Below are positions 5,912-8,632 of a DNA stretch of 8,632 bases, piece after piece. The DNA comes from an uncultured Pseudobdellovibrionaceae bacterium (lineage in GTDB: Bacteria > Bdellovibrionota > Bdellovibrionia > Bdellovibrionales > Bdellovibrionaceae): contig CALCCV010000063.1 of NCBI GenBank assembly GCA_937900305.1, positions 1 to 8,632 on the forward strand, read 5' to 3'. The notes below the pieces were generated by a model. The model was not told the origin of the DNA. It saw only the letters and a program-made list of their open reading frames with translations, and ran no database searches. A program made the translations under genes and the position numbers. Numbering within the stretch: position 1 is the first letter of the stretch; the number at the start of each line of letters is the position of its first letter.

Positions 5912-7159
5912 CTAGTGGGTTAAGATCAAGATCTCTTGGATCAAATTTTTGGATTTTTCGGTGAGCGGAAAGATCCACGATTGTCCTGGTTCTGTTTGGA
6001 GCTTCGATATGTGCATGGCAGCTTCTTGGATCTGAAGTGTTTTTTCCATGCTGACATAGGGAGCCAGAGCAGATTCAAGTGGCGAGCCACTGTTGTAAGC
6101 GAGGATGATCTTTTTTCCCAATGTCAAAAACTGTTCTACTTGTTCTGCAGTTAAACTAAATGCATTTCCAGTGGACACGACAAGAGCTGTTGGCATTTTG
6201 ATTAATGTGTAGATAGCGTATTTTGCGTCTTCCAGATCCTCGCTGAATGGGGGAAACAGATGGAAATTGAGCGTCTGCTGGAGGCCTTTATAAATGCCCT
6301 CGATGTCTTCAGGCAGGGCACCTTTTGCAAAGGGCAACAGATGCTCATTGAGAAACGGGACGACCAAATTCAAATGCTTCTTAAGCGCAACTGTATTTGA
6401 CGAGACCTTCTTGTTAGAATCGGTATTTTTTTTGGGAGCAAATGCTCTCATCGCCGAATCGACAATCTTTAGTACCTGCGGGTTGCTGAGATCGCTTGAT
6501 TGGGAATACTGGATGATGTCTTGAACGGTTTCGTATTTTTCTTGATCATTCATATAATTTGGCGAAGGAACTCCATAGGATTTTGCCATATCCAAAAATT
6601 TATGAATTGAAAAATAAGGTCCGATCTCCAAGCTCGACTCAGTTGCCTTATCTAGGTGAATTCCAATTTGATTATGTTGAGTTTTCCCCTGAATGATGAA
6701 GTCGATCGATTCCACGTGGTAAAAGGGAAAGACGGGCAGATCGCCAGCGCCAGTAGCAGTGTAAAATGTTTGTTTAATTTGAAACGACGAAGCCGAGTTC
6801 AAATCGGCAAATTTTAGCATCTGTTCCTGAGTGACATGACCATACTGACTTAGCACAGCTTGAATCTCGCTCCCTGCTTCCACCTCAAAAGGCAGATCAA
6901 ACAAGTTTTGTGCTTTTGAACAACCTTCATTTGCGGTGAGAAATTTCATATTAATGGGCGCTAAAGTGTAATTGAGAGCTTGAGGTTCAGGATTTCGAGT
7001 CGAAAGCCATTTTACTTTGTGTTCGACTGAACCCAGTTGCGTGACGGTGATCTGCCCCTGACATTGAAGATCTATATCAGCCGTGGTCCATTTTTTTGGG
7101 GCCGTTTGGCTTTGCAAAGAAAAGACGGTGAGGGTCGCGAGGATGAGTGAAATTTTCAT
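5912..7159 (-). CDS. Secreted or periplasmic protein of unknown function
   Basis: The product has 415 residues and begins with a short, clear Sec signal peptide (MKISLILATLTVFSLQSQTA, cleavage likely near residue 20). The mature part has only two cysteines (about 33 and 79), which could form a disulfide in the periplasm. There is no lipobox and no further membrane segment. The middle (about 110-230) contains DLNSASSFQIKQTFYTATG and YFSIHKFLDMAKSYGVPSP. The C-terminal part is mostly helical (KHLNLVVPFLNEHLLPF, LTAEQVEQFLTLGKKIILAY). I recognise no family and see no catalytic motif. The ATG at 7159 is preceded by AAAGGA with six bases of spacing. Upstream lie a -10 box and a strong stem-loop that fills the leader, suggesting its own promoter and post-transcriptional control. 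It is convergent with the metallopeptidase, so it is not co-transcribed with it. Confidence 0.85.
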   Translation of the reverse strand: MKISLILATLTVFSLQSQTAPKKWTTADIDLQCQGQITVTQLGSVEHKVKWLSTRNPEPQALNYTLAPINMKFLTANEGCSKAQNLFDLPFEVEAGSEIQAVLSQYGHVTQEQMLKFADLNSASSFQIKQTFYTATGAGDLPVFPFYHVESIDFIIQGKTQHNQIGIHLDKATESSLEIGPYFSIHKFLDMAKSYGVPSPNYMNDQEKYETVQDIIQYSQSSDLSNPQVLKIVDSAMRAFAPKKNTDSNKKVSSNTVALKKHLNLVVPFLNEHLLPFAKGALPEDIEGIYKGLQQTLNFHLFPPFSEDLEDAKYAIYTLIKMPTALVVSTGNAFSLTAEQVEQFLTLGKKIILAYNSGSPLESALAPYVSMEKTLQIQEAAMHISKLQTEPGQSWIFPLTEKSKNLIQEILILTH

Positions 7160-7169
7160 TTAAGGTCCT

Positions 7170-7216
7170 TTGTAGGTTGTTTAGCGTAAGTGCTAAATTG
7201 ATGGGACAACCTACAA
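7170..7216 (-). promoter_or_regulatory. Structured 5' leader: 11-bp inverted repeat next to the ribosome binding site
   Basis: TTGTAGGTTGT (7170-7180) and its exact reverse complement ACAACCTACAA (7206-7216) flank a 25-base loop. The loop itself holds a small stem, TTAGC (7181-7185) with GCTAA (7192-7196). On the minus strand the end of the outer stem runs directly into AAAGGA, the Shine-Dalgarno of the secreted protein gene. The RNA would fold over or beside its own ribosome binding site. The same DNA could instead be an operator for a dimeric regulator placed just after the transcription start. Confidence 0.7.
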
Positions 7217-7227
7217 GAAGTCGACAT

Positions 7228-7233
7228 ATTATA
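7228..7233 (-). promoter_or_regulatory. Probable -10 box of the secreted-protein gene
   Basis: On the minus strand this reads TATAAT, the sigma-70 consensus, in a very AT-rich stretch. Transcription would start about seven bases on, near 7221, right before the 11-bp stem-loop. The leader would be about 60 bases. No good -35 box lies at 16-18 bases; a TTGATT is only 6 bases upstream. An activator or an AT-rich UP-like element may therefore substitute. Confidence 0.5.
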
Positions 7234-7330
7234 AAAATTAATCAATTTTATGCACGTATTAGAATAGGTAATTTGTTAGTTTTCGAAGGCTAGCAGGAGA
7301 CATGTTTTGAACAGCTGTACAAAAATGAAT

Positions 7331-7386
7331 TCCCCCTAGCTAGAAATTGAAAACAGAAGAGACATCTATCTCTAGTTTAAGGGGGA
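7331..7386 (-). terminator. Nested inverted repeat, possible minus-strand terminator
   Basis: TCCCCCT (7331-7337) is the reverse complement of AGGGGGA (7380-7386). Inside lie a second pair, CTAGA (7340-7344) with TCTAG (7371-7375), and a small AGAGA/TCTCT hairpin overlapping it. On the minus strand the stem is followed by ATTCATTTTT, so it could terminate transcription from the small ORF ending at 7425, 38 bases upstream. The 42-base loop and the T-run set five bases away make it atypical. A regulator site is the alternative. Confidence 0.35.
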
Positions 7387-7424
7387 CGGGATTGTAGGTA
7401 AGTGGCTTTCGCAAAGGAGCCCTA

Positions 7425-7712
7425 TCAGCTGGTTGTGTTTCGCCTCAGAATGGTATTAAAGATCATATCCGATACAAACATTTCCTGGCCTGGTGAGTCC
7501 CGGCGCCGCGGCCTCGCACCGGGATCGTTCAACCACACAGAATTAAATCCCGCTTGTTTAAGAATTCTCTGCCACATGGGAGCCTCAGCCGGCACGACAT
7601 CGAACATCGTTAGATTTTGTTGAATTGGAGTGCAGTTGGCAATAATTTGAGCCGTTTCATACTGTGTATATTCTGCTAGTTGTGGACATTGGTGGATATT
7701 CACAGCGTCCAA
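7425..7712 (-). CDS. Doubtful small protein or gene remnant, unknown function
   Basis: This minus-strand frame runs 95 codons from TTG 7712 to TGA at 7425. It is open 17 codons further, up to a TAG at 7766-7764 (so RFRGGGQPT precedes the TTG). No ribosome binding site or strong start codon is visible, so this may be the end of a longer gene whose 5' part is broken by a stop or frameshift. The composition is protein-like: CPQLAEYTQYETAQIIANC, then FDVVPAEAPMWQRILKQAGF, VWLNDPG, a basic ARPRRR and MFVSDMIFNTILRR. I recognise no family. A possible terminator hairpin follows at 7386-7331. It lies in a 700-base gap that otherwise holds only regulatory signals, which is the main reason to list it. 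Confidence 0.4.
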   Translation of the reverse strand: MDAVNIHQCPQLAEYTQYETAQIIANCTPIQQNLTMFDVVPAEAPMWQRILKQAGFNSVWLNDPGARPRRRDSPGQEMFVSDMIFNTILRRNTTS

Positions 7713-7868
7713 AGTTGGCTGGCCCCCGCCACGAAATCGAAAGCAATATTTGATGGAAAATTGCTAAAAAGGAAAACTTCTAAAAATCCCTTTTTTTGCG
7801 CCCAAAGCTCAACAGAGCGCACTTAAAGAGGCTCGTCATTTGCTCTATGAGTTCTCATGGGACCTCAG

Positions 7869-8584
7869 ATGCGCTCATTATTCATATGTTCAATTCTACT
7901 CTGGTCATCTGTTGTCAATTTTTGGCACCCGAATTCGCATTCCCCTGTGTCTCGACGGCCCTCTTTGAGGACCTTTTCGACCCCAAACCCACTGATCAAG
8001 AACTCACTGATAAAGACTACCTCGAAATTCTCGCAGGATTTGATGGTCGAGACCTTGAGGCCAAACCCGAAACTCGCGTGGCAGCTAAGGGCGGTTGGAC
8101 GGGCAGTGGAGGCGGTGGAGTTGTCTGTTTTGAGAACCTTGCGACGGCCGAGAGTTTTCTGGCCCAACCCAATGTGGAAGCTCTCTCTAAAGCGTATGTT
8201 TATACGTTTGATCTGATTCGACCACCGTTGATTTTTTCAAAAGACATAGGTAAAACGTTAAACGCTCCCACCGAGACCGCCGAAGACCTTGGCAAAATTT
8301 TCCCGGCTCTTTCCGAAAACGAGACGCCAGAGGCGTATTTGAAACGATGGTTGAATGTGCTTCGCCCATTTGATCCAGATCTAACGACACTGCTTGACCA
8401 CTACATTCGGAAAATTATCGGTGACGGGACTTACTCTAAAAATTGGCTGATGGCTGAAAATCTGCCGATCATTTTGGACTCCGAGGCCTATATATCCCGC
8501 AATCGAGTTGTGCCAGGGCAACCATTGAATTGTCGATTCATCCAACTTATCTTTCGGCTGTCGAGGGTTGAAGGTCGGCGCACT
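7869..8584 (+). CDS. Secreted glycine-rich-motif protein, 3' end missing, possible frameshift near its start
   Basis: The body frame is open from before ATG 7886 through 8584 and on into the adapter, so the gene is cut by the contig end; 233 residues are visible from 7886. The best signal peptide is in another frame, from ATG 7869: MRSLFICSILLWSSVVNF. One extra T in the T5 run at 7919-7923 would join it to LAPEFAFPCVSTALFEDLF of the body frame. Without that change, ATG 7886 (MFNSTLVICCQFLAP) gives a weaker, uncharged leader. The mature part has GGWTGSGGGGVVCFENL (residues 69-85 from 7886), a helical region with YLKRWLNVLRPFDPDLTTLL, and CRFIQLIFRLSR near the end, so Cys81 and Cys216 could pair. 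From memory, a Gly-rich patch followed by VVCF and a late C-x-x-x-Q motif occurs in secreted proteins of Bdellovibrio-like bacteria; this is not verified. Function is unknown. Confidence 0.8.
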
Positions 8585-8632
8585 AGATCGGAAGAGCACA
8601 CGTCTGAACTCCAGTCACGGCTACAGATCTCG
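8585..8632. other. Illumina TruSeq adapter read-through with index
   Basis: From 8585 the sequence is the Illumina indexed adapter, starting AGATCGGAAGAGC and running to CAGTCAC at 8618. An apparent 8-base index, GGCTACAG (8619-8626), follows, then ATCTCG of the adapter's outer part. This is library DNA, not genome. The open frame that continues through it is artificial beyond 8584. Confidence 0.99.

Noticed and set aside
7498..7530. TCCCGG/CCGGGA inverted repeat in a GC-rich patch
   Set aside because: Short arms within a codon run for Pro/Arg/Gly; no flanking T-run or symmetry beyond six bases.
7857..8216. Plus-strand ORF of 119 codons
   Set aside because: Only its first ~25 codons look meaningful (signal peptide). 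After the T5 run, the other frame carries the protein-like sequence and this one becomes an Arg/Pro-rich shadow.
14..8584. tRNA, rRNA, CRISPR arrays, transposases, integrases, attachment sites
   Set aside because: Looked for by eye on both strands; no cloverleaf, regularly spaced repeats, recombinase-like protein or terminal repeats seen.

Overview
The window is a complete short-read assembly contig rather than a piece cut from a larger record. Both ends carry Illumina adapter sequence (1-13 and 8585-8632), so the biological DNA is 14-8584 and the genes at both ends are cut. Base composition is moderate (roughly mid-40s % G+C by eye). Genes are densely packed with short gaps and use ATG, GTG and TTG starts. 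Several products carry Sec-type signal peptides and match no family I know. The glycine-rich secreted protein at the right end recalls, from memory only, secreted families of Bdellovibrio-like bacteria. I therefore suggest a Gram-negative, possibly Bdellovibrionota or another former 'delta-proteobacterial' lineage, with low confidence.

Layout. 14-475 (+) is the 3' part of an unknown gene. 640-3931 (-) is a tight gene cluster, in transcription order: a decayed GNAT acetyltransferase (3931-3683), a cytosolic alpha/alpha-toroid-like protein (3686-2727), a GFA-family zinc protein (2730-2320), a stretch with an interrupted reading frame (2296-2105), a GrpB-APH fusion enzyme (2112-640) and possibly a small downstream ORF (638-453). 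Both clear junctions in this cluster are 4-base ATGA stop/start overlaps. The first is kept even though the GNAT gene is broken.

3944-5785 (+) encodes a probable exported zinc metallopeptidase with a thermolysin-like HExxH...ExxxD arrangement. Its coding region contains a perfect 28-bp palindrome. It faces a secreted orphan protein on the minus strand (7159-5912). That gene has a good -10 box, and its short leader is almost entirely an 11-bp-arm stem-loop abutting the ribosome binding site. 7160-7868 holds this leader and promoter, a further inverted repeat and a doubtful minus-strand ORF (7712-7425). From about 7869 a plus-strand secreted protein runs off the contig into the adapter. Its best signal peptide lies in a different frame from the body, separated by a T5 run.

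Functionally, the minus-strand cluster combines small-molecule modification folds: nucleotidyltransferase-like GrpB, APH-type kinase, GFA zinc protein and acetyltransferase remnant. This suggests an accessory detoxification or resistance-type operon that is partly decayed. The flanking genes encode envelope or secreted proteins. No tRNA, rRNA, CRISPR array, transposase or integrase is visible.
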